A stretch of 63,743 bases of DNA from DATGIQ01 sp035295665 (GCA_035295665.1 DATGIQ010000477.1:1-63743), one strand, 5' to 3'; numbered from the stretch's first letter, positions 1 through 9,592 are shown. Notes: generated from the letters alone by a model not told the origin. Program-made: numbers and translations.

Positions 1-1
1 A

Positions 2-1090
2 GGCAAGCACAAGGAATACACCGTATCCGCAGAAGGCAGTCCCTACTTCAACTGCACGAAGATGCACATTGCCGACTCGCTGGGGCTGGATCCGATCACC
101 GTGGATTTCGAGTTGGAACGCGGTATCGCCATCCGCGGCCGGCTGCTCGATCGATTCACGGGCAAGCCGATCCCTGGCCACGTGAGCTACATCTCCTCGC
201 CGGATAACCCGAACCTGAAGGACTTCGCCACGCTGGGCGGCCTCCATGTCCATGCAGTCGATGGAGGAAAAACCAAGGCGGACGGCTCGTTTACGGTGAT
301 CGCTGCGCCGGGACCCGGCCTACTCGGGGCTTCGGCGGATGACCGAATCGGCTATGTCGCAACGAACCTTGATGGCATCAAGTTCAGTGGAAATGCTATT
401 TTGGATGTTTACCACACGGTCGTGCCAATTAACCCTTCTCGGGATGATCCACAATCCGCGACCTGCGACCTCGTCCTGGAGCCGAGCCGAGTCCTCGGAG
501 GATCGGTGATCGATCCGGACGGCAAGCCGTTGGCGGGAGCGCTCGCTGCCGGCCTGGGAGCAACCGCGGAGATCTTTGGTTTTCGGGAAGCCAAGCTGCC
601 AACAGCCTCGTTCACGGCCGGGGTGGATCCCAAACGGCCACGCTTTCTGTTTTTCTTTCATCCGGAGAAACGGCTCGCCAAGCTCCACCCCGTTCGTGGT
701 GATGAGGCGGGTACACTGATGGTCCGATTGGAGCCGCTCAGCAGTGTGACCGGGCGCGTGCTCGATGCCAACGGAAACCCGCGCGCCGGTCTCAAGGTCG
801 CCATCTTGCACAGCTTTCAGCGGGAAGACTACAAGGGCATTCCTCTCGATCTTATCTTTGATTACCCCTCGTGGACCAAGCTGATCGACAGCGAGGCGGC
901 CACGGATGCCGAGGGAAAGTTCCGAGTCGAGGGCCTCGTGCCGGGGCTCAAATACCATCTCCAGATCAAGGATGGCGAGTCAGTGCTTCCCGGTTACACC
1001 CAGCGAGATTTGGTCCCGGAGTCAAACCAGATCAAGGATCTGGGGGACCTGAAAGACAAGCCGATGAGCCAGAAGGGAACGAAGGAGTAG
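2..1090 (+). CDS. Carboxypeptidase-regulatory-like domain protein (5' partial)
   Basis: The reading frame is open from the second base of the window, so the start codon lies upstream; the first internal ATG (62) is probably not the true start. About 360 residues are visible. Segments such as IRGRLLDRFTGKPIPG and VTGRVLDANGNPRAG, followed by TDAEGKFRVEGLVPG, are typical of the transthyretin-like carboxypeptidase regulatory fold, with at least three copies. In planctomycetes such repeats occur in large secreted proteins of unknown function and are often fused to a protease, sigma-factor or M56 module that would lie upstream here. The gene ends 2 nt before the DUF1800 start, so the two are probably co-transcribed. 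Substrate and role are not visible. Confidence 0.75.
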   Translation, partial: GKHKEYTVSAEGSPYFNCTKMHIADSLGLDPITVDFELERGIAIRGRLLDRFTGKPIPGHVSYISSPDNPNLKDFATLGGLHVHAVDGGKTKADGSFTVIAAPGPGLLGASADDRIGYVATNLDGIKFSGNAILDVYHTVVPINPSRDDPQSATCDLVLEPSRVLGGSVIDPDGKPLAGALAAGLGATAEIFGFREAKLPTASFTAGVDPKRPRFLFFFHPEKRLAKLHPVRGDEAGTLMVRLEPLSSVTGRVLDANGNPRAGLKVAILHSFQREDYKGIPLDLIFDYPSWTKLIDSEAATDAEGKFRVEGLVPGLKYHLQIKDGESVLPGYTQRDLVPESNQIKDLGDLKDKPMSQKGTKE

Positions 1091-1092
1091 CC

Positions 1093-2475
1093 ATGCTTTC
1101 CAGGACTGAACCCTTCGCCACAACTGGCCCCTGGGCACCATATCAGCCCAGCGATGATGCTCCCTGGAATCTTCGTCGCGTGGTGCACTTGCATCGCCGA
1201 GCGGGCTTCGCAGCTACGTGGAACGAAATCCAGCGCGATCTTCAGGATGGTCCCGGGACCAGTGTGTACCGCCTGCTGGCCGGCAAGGCGCGGAGCCAGG
1301 GGGTTCCAGAGAATTTCGAGCCCACGGCGGCTCTGTTGGCTGATTCGGCCAAGGATGTGGAACGGCTCAAAGCGTGGTGGGTCTATCGCATGCTCTTCGG
1401 GCCGGATCCCTTGACCGAACGGTTGACGCTCCTGTGGCACAATCACTTTGCCACCAGTGCAGCCAAGGTCACCGATGTCCAGATCCTCCGCCGCCAGAAC
1501 AGCATTTTCCGCGAGCTGGCACGGGCACCATTCGGTGCGCTGCTGGAGCGCGTGGTCCGCGACCCGGCTCTCCTCCTTTGGCTCGATGCCCCGGCCAATC
1601 GCAAAGAGCACCCCAATGAAAACCTGGGCCGGGAGCTGTTGGAGTTGTTCACGCTGGGCATTGGCCACTACACGGAAAGGGATGTCAAGGAAGCCGCCCG
1701 CGCACTCACCGGCTGGACGGTTGTCGATAAGAAGTTCCGCGAAGACGCTGCCCAGCACGATCCCGGCGACAAGACGATCCTGGGCAAGAAAGGCGCATGG
1801 AAGGGGAGCGACCTGGTACAAATCGTGCTCGCGCACCCGGCTACCGCCCGGCGCTTGGCTTGGCGGCTTTGGCAACAATTCATGGGCGAACCGGTCGACG
1901 CGGCAGCGGTGGACGCCTTGGCTACTGGATTGCGCCAGCACAATTTGGATATCGGCTGGGCGACCGGGATCGTGCTGCGTTCGCAGTCTTTCTTCGCCAG
2001 TGCCAATCTGGGCAATCAGATCTTGGGGCCGATCGAGTACGTGGTGGGCTCGGCCCGGCTGCTGGAATTATTCGATCAGCCACTGAGCACGCTCGTCTTG
2101 GCTGACTGGGCCGCTCGGCTCGGTCAAGAGCTGTTCTACCCTCCCAATGTCGGCGGCTGGGCCGGTGGCCGAAACTGGATCGGCACCCAGTCGATGATTG
2201 GCCGGATGAATTACGCCGCCAGCCTCGTCGGTGGCGGCCTGTCGCGTGGCCGGGAACCGCTGAATGCCGAGGCCTTGGCGAAGCGGCACGGCCAGGGAAA
2301 CGACCTCGACACGCTGATTGCGTTTTATGCCGAGCTGGTCTTCGGTGCGGTGCCGAGCTCGGCCTGGCACGAGTCCCTGCTGGCCGCGCTGGGTCCTAAC
2401 GCCAAAGCCACACCTGAGAATGCCCGCCGGATTGCCATCCGCATCCTGTCGTCGCCCCAGGCACAAGTGAACTAG
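1093..2475 (+). CDS. DUF1800 family protein
   Basis: 460 residues. The ATG at 1093 is chosen because GGAG at 1084-1087 precedes it and the previous gene ends just upstream. The segments LWHNHFATS and NLGRELLELFTLGIGHYTE, and a C-terminal FYPPNVGGWAGG, are hallmarks of DUF1800, which is abundant in planctomycetes and almost always sits directly upstream of a DUF1501 gene, as here (17 nt gap). The biochemical role of the family is unknown; the pair is often discussed with exported or sulfatase-related functions, but nothing in the sequence proves that. No clear signal peptide is visible, unlike its partner. Length is normal for the family. Confidence 0.9.
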   Translation: MLSRTEPFATTGPWAPYQPSDDAPWNLRRVVHLHRRAGFAATWNEIQRDLQDGPGTSVYRLLAGKARSQGVPENFEPTAALLADSAKDVERLKAWWVYRMLFGPDPLTERLTLLWHNHFATSAAKVTDVQILRRQNSIFRELARAPFGALLERVVRDPALLLWLDAPANRKEHPNENLGRELLELFTLGIGHYTERDVKEAARALTGWTVVDKKFREDAAQHDPGDKTILGKKGAWKGSDLVQIVLAHPATARRLAWRLWQQFMGEPVDAAAVDALATGLRQHNLDIGWATGIVLRSQSFFASANLGNQILGPIEYVVGSARLLELFDQPLSTLVLADWAARLGQELFYPPNVGGWAGGRNWIGTQSMIGRMNYAASLVGGGLSRGREPLNAEALAKRHGQGNDLDTLIAFYAELVFGAVPSSAWHESLLAALGPNAKATPENARRIAIRILSSPQAQVN

Positions 2476-2492
2476 CTCCAGGAGATCTGCTC

Positions 2493-3689
2493 ATGCTTTC
2501 CCGCCGCAATTTTCTGAAACACTCAACTGTGCTCGCCCTGGCACCAACGGTCCCCAGATTCCTGGCCCAAACTGCACGGGCGGCCAAACCGGAGAAAGAC
2601 AGCCGGATCTTGGTCGTGGTCCAGCTCGATGGCGGCAACGACGGCATCAACACGGTGGTCCCGTTCGCCGACGAGGGCTATGCCAGGCACCGCCGCGTGC
2701 TGCGCCTGCCATTGGCCGGCCTGGTCAAGGTCAACGACACCATCGGCCTGCATCCGTCGCTGGGCGATGCAGGCAAGCTGCTGGAGAGCCATCGCTTGGC
2801 CATTATCCAGGGCGTGGGCTACCCAAATCCCAATCGCTCTCACTTCGAGAGCATAGCCATCTGGCAAAGCGCACGCCTCGATCCGGAGGAGCGATGCAGT
2901 TTCGGGTGGTTGGGACGGGCGCTCGATCTCGGCCAGCGTGCTCCCGGCGTACCGGACGCCGTCGCCGTCGGTAGCGGTACGCTGCCGCTTGCACTCCGCG
3001 GCCGGCATACCGTAGCCTCGTCTCTGACCCGGCCAGAGGATTTCATTTTGAGCCCCGAATCGGCCCGCCGTCCGATCACCAGTTCTGAGCCGAATGAGGA
3101 CCTGGCGGCATACGTTCTGCGCAGTGCCCTGGATGCCTACGCAACCGCCGACCGCATGGCCGATGTTGCTCGCAGTGCGGACAAGAGCAGCCCCTATCCC
3201 TCCACGCAGCTGGCCAGTGAGCTGCGGCTCATGGCCCGGCTGATGAAGCTGGATCTGGGCACCCGGGTCTACTACGCCCGGCAGTCCGGCTACGATACCC
3301 ACGCGGTTCAATTCGGAACCCATGGTAATCTGCTGAGCGAGCTGGCCGGCGCCCTACGCGCCTTCCTGGACGATTTGGCAGCCGCACGATTGGCCGAGCG
3401 CGTGGCTGTGCTTGTTTTTAGTGAGTTCGGCCGGACGGTGACAGAGAACGCATCCGCCGGCACCGACCACGGAACGGCCGGTCCGGTGTTCTTGGCCGGG
3501 CCTCGTGTGCAGAGCGGGCTGATCGGCACAGCGCCCAGCCTGATGGATCTGGATCCGAGGCATGGCGACCTCCGCGTGGGAACCGATTTCCGGCGGATTT
3601 ACGCCACGCTGCTAGAAGAATGGCTGGGCCTGCCCAGCCATTCGATCCTGGGCGGACCATTCGAACGACTGGAGCTATTCCGGACCTGA
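2493..3689 (+). CDS. DUF1501 family Tat-exported protein
   Basis: 398 residues starting MLSRRNFLKHSTVLALA, a twin-arginine signal (RRNFLK) followed by a hydrophobic stretch, so export folded through Tat is expected. DUF1501 signatures are DGGNDGINTVVPF near the N-terminus, VFSEFGRTV and GTDHGTAGPVFLAG near the C-terminus. The fold is related to the alkaline phosphatase/sulfatase superfamily, but the reaction is unknown. It follows the DUF1800 gene by 17 nt, with GGAG at 2481-2484 as ribosome binding site, forming the standard planctomycete DUF1800-DUF1501 pair. A strong palindrome lies just downstream and probably ends the transcript. Confidence 0.92.
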   Translation: MLSRRNFLKHSTVLALAPTVPRFLAQTARAAKPEKDSRILVVVQLDGGNDGINTVVPFADEGYARHRRVLRLPLAGLVKVNDTIGLHPSLGDAGKLLESHRLAIIQGVGYPNPNRSHFESIAIWQSARLDPEERCSFGWLGRALDLGQRAPGVPDAVAVGSGTLPLALRGRHTVASSLTRPEDFILSPESARRPITSSEPNEDLAAYVLRSALDAYATADRMADVARSADKSSPYPSTQLASELRLMARLMKLDLGTRVYYARQSGYDTHAVQFGTHGNLLSELAGALRAFLDDLAAARLAERVAVLVFSEFGRTVTENASAGTDHGTAGPVFLAGPRVQSGLIGTAPSLMDLDPRHGDLRVGTDFRRIYATLLEEWLGLPSHSILGGPFERLELFRT

Positions 3690-3707
3690 TCGCTCTTCGC
3701 CGCATAT

Positions 3708-3752
3708 AAGCCTGACGCGCTAGCGAAGATCCTTCGTTGGCGCGTCAGGCTT
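3708..3752. terminator. Long perfect palindrome between convergent genes, probable bidirectional terminator
   Basis: Thirteen-base perfect arms (3708-3720 and 3740-3752) enclose a further stem with two G-T pairs and a 3-nt loop, giving a stem of about 21 pairs. It sits between the ends of two converging genes (3689 plus, 3763 minus). No long T tract follows, so it could equally be a REP-like repeat doing a terminator's job. Confidence 0.65.
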
Positions 3753-3762
3753 GTGTTGCTCC

Positions 3763-6700
3763 TCATTCGGGTTTCGGGCTCGTGTTGCTGGGAACTTGCG
3801 GTGGGAACTGGCGCCGCTTGGCCGGATTCCATAAGCGCATGCCGCGGTCGGTGCCTGGGCGGCTCGGGAACTTCCGGTCCAGTTTTCCTCCGTTGTCGGT
3901 GCCGTCTGGACCGACCGAATATACGACGACGCCATCCGCGAGCCGGCTGTAACGCAACGGCTGGCCATCATAGGGATCAAGTGGCACGTCGACGAGATAT
4001 TCGGGCACGAGCGCCGTTAGGCCTGTTGGCCAATCGCCATGCGTGCAACGGTAGCGCTCCGCGGCCAGTGCCGTGAGCGTGCTTCGCAACTGGGCGTGCA
4101 TGAGCCGATCACTAGCGAGCACCGGTGCCACACGAGGAAAGAACCAGCCGGCCAAGGATCTTTGTAGAACGGTGCCGATCTGGAGGAAGCGGGCCTCTTG
4201 CTGTTCCACCGGGAGCTTGGCCGCCTCCACGAGCTGCGTGTGCTGCCGCAAAACTTCCGCCTCTTCAGACTTCAGAGAACGGAGATACGACGGCAAGAGC
4301 ATATCGAGGTTCATGCGGCGGTTCATGTCGAAAATCTGCTCCGCCTGCGCATCGCCGCTGCGAAGGGCTTCGAAGAATTGATTGCAGCAGGCGCGCTCGC
4401 CACGTAGGCCAACGAGGAGGAGCGGCTGGCGATCTTCATCCTCCAGCAAGTGTTGCACCGCCGCGAGCGCCGCCTCGGATGGTCTCCCCTGGGCCAAGGT
4501 CCGCTCGATTTGAACCAACGCAGCCTCGACAATGGCAGTGCGCACCATGACGGGAATCAAGAGCGGCGTATCGCCGAGGGAACGGCCCGTATTCAGGATG
4601 GCCATGCAAGATGCCAGGGCGCCCTCGGCGTCTTCTTCCTGGGCGCGCAGGAGGACATCCAGGGTCAGCAAGTTGACGGGAAGCCGCGCGTCTTGGACAT
4701 GCGGCAACGGCGTGGACCAGCCATCGCGGCTCCAGGCAACGGGGAGGTTGCCGGTGGGCATCTCACTCAGTCGCCTGGCCTCGATCAAGGCCGGCTGCGC
4801 CGCGGCCAGCAGGTTCCGGATGGCCACTGTCTCCTGCGGCTCGAGTTGCAATTCAGGAGACTGATTCTGTATGATGCGGTCCGTTTCTTCGGTGTACCAT
4901 GGTGTGTCCCGTACATTCTTCAGCTTCTGCACAAGGCGCGCAGAATTTCGGTCGTCGGGGATTTTGACCCGGTTGGCCTCAATCTCTTCCAATCGCCAGT
5001 GCGGGTCGAGGGAATCAGCCAAGGCAATGGCTTCCTGCAGGTCCCGATTCGCGGCATCGTCCAGGTAGCCATAGCAGGCCAGCAGCAGGACCAACGGGAG
5101 CACGAGCAACCCAGCGTTGCGCAGACGAAGGGACCAGGACACCCGCCGGCGCACGATCAGAACCTCCTCTTCCGCCGGCGCACCGCAGGCAGGAGCGCTG
5201 GACACTTGCAGATCTGCGGAAGTATCTCCGCCGGACGTGTCCCGGCCGGTCAAGGCGCGGAAACGATAACCGGCCAGGAGATACAGGCCGGCTGCGGCCA
5301 GCGCCCAAAGCCCAAGCGGAATCCCCAGCGTCCACAGCTTCGCCAAGATACCGGCTGCCTGAGTGTATTCCTGTTTCGAAAAGGCCAATCCGCTCAGCAG
5401 ATGCAGCGGCATCAACGCCAACATCTCCGCGGGGGGATCGCCGAGGCCCAACCAGAAATGGACGACGACCAGGGGAACAAGGATCGCTCCGAGCACCAGA
5501 AGCACGGTGGAGATCATGGCCCGATGCGCCGACGGAGTGACGACAGAAGCCCACAGGCCGACGCTGCTCGATACTGCCGCATAGAGAAACCAAACCAGCA
5601 CCAAACAGCCGACTGCCAGTGGGTGCAGGGCCCCAAGGACGATTCCGATTCCCCACACCACGCCGAGCCGGAGCCAGGCTCCCCGCATGCTGAGGATACT
5701 TCCCAGCCACTTGGCGAATAGCAGAGTCCGGTTCGGCAGCGGTGTAACCAACAATCCGTCCAGGGTCTGGCGATCGCGTTCGCCGCTCACGCTGCCGGCG
5801 GCACGGATGGCCACCCCCAAGAGCATGAAACCACCCATGACCACGGTGACCAAACGCACCCAGACATTCGTCAACTGCACGAGTTCGTCATTGGGACCGG
5901 TCGGGATCCACCGTCCCAGATGAAAACAGATGTGAATGGCCAACCAGAAGAGGACCGTTACCCGCACGCCGAGCCAGAGCCAGCCGAGCGCTCCACGGCC
6001 CGGGCGGGCCTCGACGACGGTCTCCTTCCAGAGCATGCCGCGCCCAGCGACTCGGTGTCCACGCCCCGGGCGGATCCGTCGTTTCCGCCGCCGCACCTGG
6101 ATATCGATAGGCTCGGTTGTTTTGCGCCCCGCCTGTCTCTGGGCTACACTGCGTATCCGCAGCACGGCCAGGGCGATGCAGATAATCGCGACCAGAAGAT
6201 GGAAAAGTCCGTAATCACGGAGATGATACCAGGTCAGGAGGGTCAGGCTGACACTGCCGCCGGCGCCCTGGCGCAACTGGAGGATGAACACAAAGGGATT
6301 GGCAATGCAAAGCCCTTCCAGACCATCGCGGAAGGTCACCGGCACGTCGCCAGGGATAAGGGTATGGTCGAGAACGGGGTTCCAGCCAAGTCTCCCTGCC
6401 CATACGAGGGCCACTTCCAAGAAACCGGTCAAGACCAGGAAGGCGAAGATGAAAAGATAGGTCCGAAGAACTGCATCGCGCGGCCGGGTGGCGTAGACCG
6501 ATTGGAGGAGGCTCAAGCCGGCCAGGCTGATCATGGTCAGCCCAGTCCCGACGAATACCGCCAGTACCAGCTCGGGATCGATGCCACCCCAGAGGATCAT
6601 GAGGCTGAGGATGGGTAATCCGGTGATGATCAATGAGGCCAGGTTGGCCAGCCGGGACAGGAGCAGCCCGGCGACGATTTCGCGGCTGTCGAGGGCGGTC

Positions 6701-7245
6701 GCCAACAAGGCATCGAGTGTGCCCCGTTGCTTTTCCTGAGCGATGACCCCGGCCGTGTAGGCCGGCGTGAGGGCCAGCGTGGCCAGTAACTGAATGGCCA
6801 CGAATGCTCCAAAAAAGACGCTCGCAAACCGCGCCAAGGCATTCGCTGGGAGCGCTGCTTGTGCAAACAGGTCTCGGAAGGCGTGGATGGTATCGCCGAA
6901 CCAGAGAGAATAGGCACACAGGAGTGCGGCCAGCACGATGCCGCCGTAGGCACTGCGAGCGATGACCTGGCGGCCGCGGCGAGCACTGCGAACCACATCA
7001 TACGCAAACACGGGCCCGATGAGCGAGATCCCGGCCAGGCGAAGGAGCAAGGCTGCTCCCAACAGGAGGAGAGAGCCCAGCAAGATTTGCTGCGCCAACA
7101 AGAGGTGTCGGCCATACCAAAAAGCCCCGCCCGTACCCCCAAGGATCCCGAGGCCGATCACAGGCTGTTTCCATGCCTGCCAACTCCTGTATCGTGTCAG
7201 AATGCGGGGCCAACGAGCAGAGCGAGAAGCAACCGAGGACGGCAT
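3763..7245 (-). CDS. Giant ABC-2 type permease with two fused permease units and a C-terminal soluble domain
   Basis: 1160 residues from the ATG at 7245, chosen because GGGAG lies about 9 nt upstream; a longer frame exists but would run through the promoter of the divergent peroxiredoxin gene. The first roughly 450 residues and then about 480-800 are two arrays of hydrophobic segments. Each contains the ABC-2 permease signature (EKQRGTLDALLATALDSRE and GERDRQTLDGLLVTPLPNR), so this is a tandem fusion of two permeases. The last 330 residues are soluble and end in VPLDPYDGQPLRYSRL, a pattern seen in planctomycete pilin/secretion-like C-terminal domains. No ATP-binding subunit is encoded nearby, so it must pair with one made elsewhere. 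Substrate unknown. Confidence 0.8.
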   Translation of the reverse strand: MPSSVASRSARWPRILTRYRSWQAWKQPVIGLGILGGTGGAFWYGRHLLLAQQILLGSLLLLGAALLLRLAGISLIGPVFAYDVVRSARRGRQVIARSAYGGIVLAALLCAYSLWFGDTIHAFRDLFAQAALPANALARFASVFFGAFVAIQLLATLALTPAYTAGVIAQEKQRGTLDALLATALDSREIVAGLLLSRLANLASLIITGLPILSLMILWGGIDPELVLAVFVGTGLTMISLAGLSLLQSVYATRPRDAVLRTYLFIFAFLVLTGFLEVALVWAGRLGWNPVLDHTLIPGDVPVTFRDGLEGLCIANPFVFILQLRQGAGGSVSLTLLTWYHLRDYGLFHLLVAIICIALAVLRIRSVAQRQAGRKTTEPIDIQVRRRKRRIRPGRGHRVAGRGMLWKETVVEARPGRGALGWLWLGVRVTVLFWLAIHICFHLGRWIPTGPNDELVQLTNVWVRLVTVVMGGFMLLGVAIRAAGSVSGERDRQTLDGLLVTPLPNRTLLFAKWLGSILSMRGAWLRLGVVWGIGIVLGALHPLAVGCLVLVWFLYAAVSSSVGLWASVVTPSAHRAMISTVLLVLGAILVPLVVVHFWLGLGDPPAEMLALMPLHLLSGLAFSKQEYTQAAGILAKLWTLGIPLGLWALAAAGLYLLAGYRFRALTGRDTSGGDTSADLQVSSAPACGAPAEEEVLIVRRRVSWSLRLRNAGLLVLPLVLLLACYGYLDDAANRDLQEAIALADSLDPHWRLEEIEANRVKIPDDRNSARLVQKLKNVRDTPWYTEETDRIIQNQSPELQLEPQETVAIRNLLAAAQPALIEARRLSEMPTGNLPVAWSRDGWSTPLPHVQDARLPVNLLTLDVLLRAQEEDAEGALASCMAILNTGRSLGDTPLLIPVMVRTAIVEAALVQIERTLAQGRPSEAALAAVQHLLEDEDRQPLLLVGLRGERACCNQFFEALRSGDAQAEQIFDMNRRMNLDMLLPSYLRSLKSEEAEVLRQHTQLVEAAKLPVEQQEARFLQIGTVLQRSLAGWFFPRVAPVLASDRLMHAQLRSTLTALAAERYRCTHGDWPTGLTALVPEYLVDVPLDPYDGQPLRYSRLADGVVVYSVGPDGTDNGGKLDRKFPSRPGTDRGMRLWNPAKRRQFPPQVPSNTSPKPE

Positions 7246-7336
7246 GCGCTGGTTCTCCCAACTGGGTGAAGGGAGCTGGCTTTTCAGCCTACACGATTTC
7301 CGATCCGTGAGCAACGAGATGTCGAGAAGCTCATGC

Positions 7337-7364
7337 TTGACATCTCCCCGGCCTTGCCTATTAT
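7337..7364 (+). promoter_or_regulatory. Sigma-70-like promoter of the peroxiredoxin gene
   Basis: TTGACA at 7337-7342 and TATTAT at 7359-7364 with a 16-nt spacer: full match at -35 and five of six at -10. The start codon at 7463 leaves a leader of about 90 nt. Prediction from sequence only. Confidence 0.6.
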
Positions 7365-7462
7365 CATGCCTGATTCGACTTGGGTGGACGCTCCGGGTGT
7401 CCGTCTGGCGTCCCTTGCACGGTTCGAACACTTTTTCGCCTAGCACCTTGAGGAGGTTGAGC

Positions 7463-8041
7463 ATGAAGGCGTTGGCAATCTTGGCCTTGGCGGTGGTCCT
7501 GTGTGCCGCTCCCTGGGCCGTTGCGGAGGACAAACCCTTGAACGTGGGCGATCCAGCTCCGGTATTTCAGAGCACCGATGACCAAGGAAAAGCATGGAAA
7601 TCGAGCGATCACGTCGGCAAAAAGGTCGTCGTGATCTATTTCTACCCGGCGGACATGACCGGTGGGTGCACCCGGCAGGCGTGTGGCTTCCGCGATGACA
7701 TGCAGAAGTTGGCCGACAAGGGAGTCGAGGTGGTCGGCGTGAGTGGCGACAGCGTCAAGAACCACCAGATCTTCAAGGCGGTCCACAATCTGAAGTTCAC
7801 CCTCCTCGCCGATGAGGATGGCTCGGTGGCCAAGAAGTTTGGCGTGCCGCTCAAGCCGGGCGGGGTATTCAAGACCAAGGATCAGAGCGGCAACGATGTC
7901 GAGTTGAAACGCGGCGTGACCGCCATGCGCTGGACCTTTGTTATTGGCAAGGACGGAAAGATCGTCTCCAAAAATGAGAACGCCAATCCCACCCAGGACA
8001 GCAAGCAAATCCTCGAAGTGGTCCAAAAGTTGGCCAAGTAA
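7463..8041 (+). CDS. Secreted peroxiredoxin (AhpC/TSA, Bcp-like)
   Basis: 192 residues. AGGAGG at 7451-7456 fixes the start. Residues 1-21 (MKALAILALAVVLCAAPWAVA) form a cleavable signal peptide, so the enzyme works outside the cytoplasm. The active-site segment FYPADMTGGCTRQACGFRD carries the peroxidatic Cys69 and a second Cys74 five residues later, the arrangement of the Bcp/PrxQ group that forms an intramolecular disulfide. It would reduce hydroperoxides with electrons from a thioredoxin-like partner. It is monocistronic: a near-consensus promoter precedes it and a rho-independent terminator follows. Length is normal for Bcp plus a signal peptide. Confidence 0.92.
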   Translation: MKALAILALAVVLCAAPWAVAEDKPLNVGDPAPVFQSTDDQGKAWKSSDHVGKKVVVIYFYPADMTGGCTRQACGFRDDMQKLADKGVEVVGVSGDSVKNHQIFKAVHNLKFTLLADEDGSVAKKFGVPLKPGGVFKTKDQSGNDVELKRGVTAMRWTFVIGKDGKIVSKNENANPTQDSKQILEVVQKLAK

Positions 8042-8074
8042 GGCTCGGCCTGTTCCGGTCGTTTGCAAGCATCG

Positions 8075-8114
8075 ACCGCGCGGGACCCGGTTTCCCGTGC
8101 GGTTTTTCTTTTTG
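8075..8114 (+). terminator. Rho-independent terminator after the peroxiredoxin gene
   Basis: Eleven-base arms (8075-8085 and 8093-8103, one G-T pair) with a 7-nt loop are followed by a T-rich run to 8114. Position 34 nt after the stop codon fits a terminator. Confidence 0.8.
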
Positions 8115-8200
8115 TCCAATTCTCAAGAAAACTGTACGCGCCTCTCTCGTTTCGGGCAGTATGAAGAGAGAGGCGACTTGTTGTCCGGAGTACCGTCTCG

Positions 8201-9592
8201 ATGAAGTGTGGACCCCTGAGCGATGTCCTCCGCCATATTCGGCGGATTGCGCTGACGGCCGAAACGGCCGACCTGGAGGATGGTCCGCTGCTGCAACGCT
8301 TTCTCGAACACGGCGAAGAGGCGGCGTTTGAGGCTCTGCTGCGGCGTCACGGACCGATGGTCCTCGGTGTCTGCCGCCGCCTGCTCCGCGATCCCCACGA
8401 TATCGAAGACGCTTTCCAGGCCACATTCTTGGTGCTGCTGCGCAAGGCCGCGGGCCTGGGCAAACGGGAACTGGTGGCCAACTGGCTTTATGGTGTTGCC
8501 CATCGGACGGCACTGAAGGCCCGAGCGTTGGCTGCGCGGCGGAATGTCCGCACCCGGCCACTCACGGATGTGCCGGCGGAGGAAGCGGAGTCTGAGATCG
8601 AGTGGAACGACCTCCGCCCAGTGCTCGACGAAGAGATCCAGCGGCTGCCGAACCAGTACCGTGTACCGGTTGTGCTCTGCTACCTGGAAGGCAAGACCTT
8701 CGAGGAAGCCGCCCGCCTGCTGGGTTGGCCGGCTGGGACCGTCTCCGGCAGGCTGGCGCGGGCCCGGCAACTGCTGCGGGCCCGGTTGACGCGACGGGGA
8801 TTGGGACTGACGGCCGGATTGCTGGCCACCGCGCTCACCGATGCCGCTTCGGCCGCGCTGCCGATTTCGCTAAAAGTCGCCACGGTTCGAGCTGCCATGA
8901 CCTTCATGGCAAACGGAACGGGGGCCGCGGGCCTGATTCCGACGTCCGTGGTTGTTTTGATGGAAGGAGTGGTACACGCCATGTTCATGACCAAAGTGAA
9001 AGTTGCGGCAAGCCTGGTGCTCATCGTATCCGCGCTCAGTGGGGGTGCCGGGGTTGTGACCTACCAAAAGCTGGCTGCGCAAACGCCGGGCCAACAACCG
9101 GCAAATTCACCGATGGCCGTCGCGGTTGCGCAACAAGAAACGGTGGAAGAGAAAGCGGACCGACTTTCGGAGCAGGCAACGCCGGCGATGACACCCGATT
9201 ACAAAATCAGAAGAATCCTCGAAGCATCCAAACTGGATACACGATTTAAGGAGCTGATGAAGAACCGAATCGACGCGGCCAAGACGGAATTGAAGGCTCG
9301 GTACCGAGAGTTCTGTGCGGGTAGGGGCACGCTCGATATTTTGTTTGGCGCATCCCGGCGCTTGCTTGAAGCGGAACGCGATCTGACTCCCAGAAAGGCC
9401 GACCAAGTGGCTGCCTGGGAGACGCACCTTCAACGCATGCAAGATATTTATGCGATCAATCTGGCCAGGTTCGAGGCTGGACGAATTAGCATCCAAGACC
9501 TCGCGCAAGCCGATTTCTACCGCTTGGATGCCGAAATTGGCCTGGAGGACGCAAAGGCGGACGGAAAGCACAGCAAGCCATCGTCGAACTAA
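8201..9592 (+). CDS. ECF RNA polymerase sigma factor with membrane-spanning C-terminal extension
   Basis: 463 residues. The first about 200 carry sigma region 2 (HGPMVLGVCRRLLRDPHDIEDAFQ is split here as HGPMVLGVCRRLL and DPHDIEDAFQATFLVLL) and region 4 (LPVVLCYLEG-type segment, here VPVVLCYLEGKTFEEAA, then GTVSGRLARARQLL). An extension then has a hydrophobic segment (AASLVLIVSALSGGAGVVTY, about residues 268-287) and a 170-residue charged, helical tail. This architecture is common in planctomycetes: the sigma factor is probably membrane-tethered and may sense an extracytoplasmic cue through its tail rather than through a separate anti-sigma protein. No anti-sigma gene is adjacent. GGAG at 8187-8190 supports the start. 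Target genes are unknown. Confidence 0.88.
   Translation: MKCGPLSDVLRHIRRIALTAETADLEDGPLLQRFLEHGEEAAFEALLRRHGPMVLGVCRRLLRDPHDIEDAFQATFLVLLRKAAGLGKRELVANWLYGVAHRTALKARALAARRNVRTRPLTDVPAEEAESEIEWNDLRPVLDEEIQRLPNQYRVPVVLCYLEGKTFEEAARLLGWPAGTVSGRLARARQLLRARLTRRGLGLTAGLLATALTDAASAALPISLKVATVRAAMTFMANGTGAAGLIPTSVVVLMEGVVHAMFMTKVKVAASLVLIVSALSGGAGVVTYQKLAAQTPGQQPANSPMAVAVAQQETVEEKADRLSEQATPAMTPDYKIRRILEASKLDTRFKELMKNRIDAAKTELKARYREFCAGRGTLDILFGASRRLLEAERDLTPRKADQVAAWETHLQRMQDIYAINLARFEAGRISIQDLAQADFYRLDAEIGLEDAKADGKHSKPSSN

Noticed and set aside
4450..5721. A long plus-strand reading frame of 423 codons
   Set aside because: It lies antisense to the permease gene, has no recognisable protein features and is Gln/Arg-rich as expected for a GC-rich shadow.
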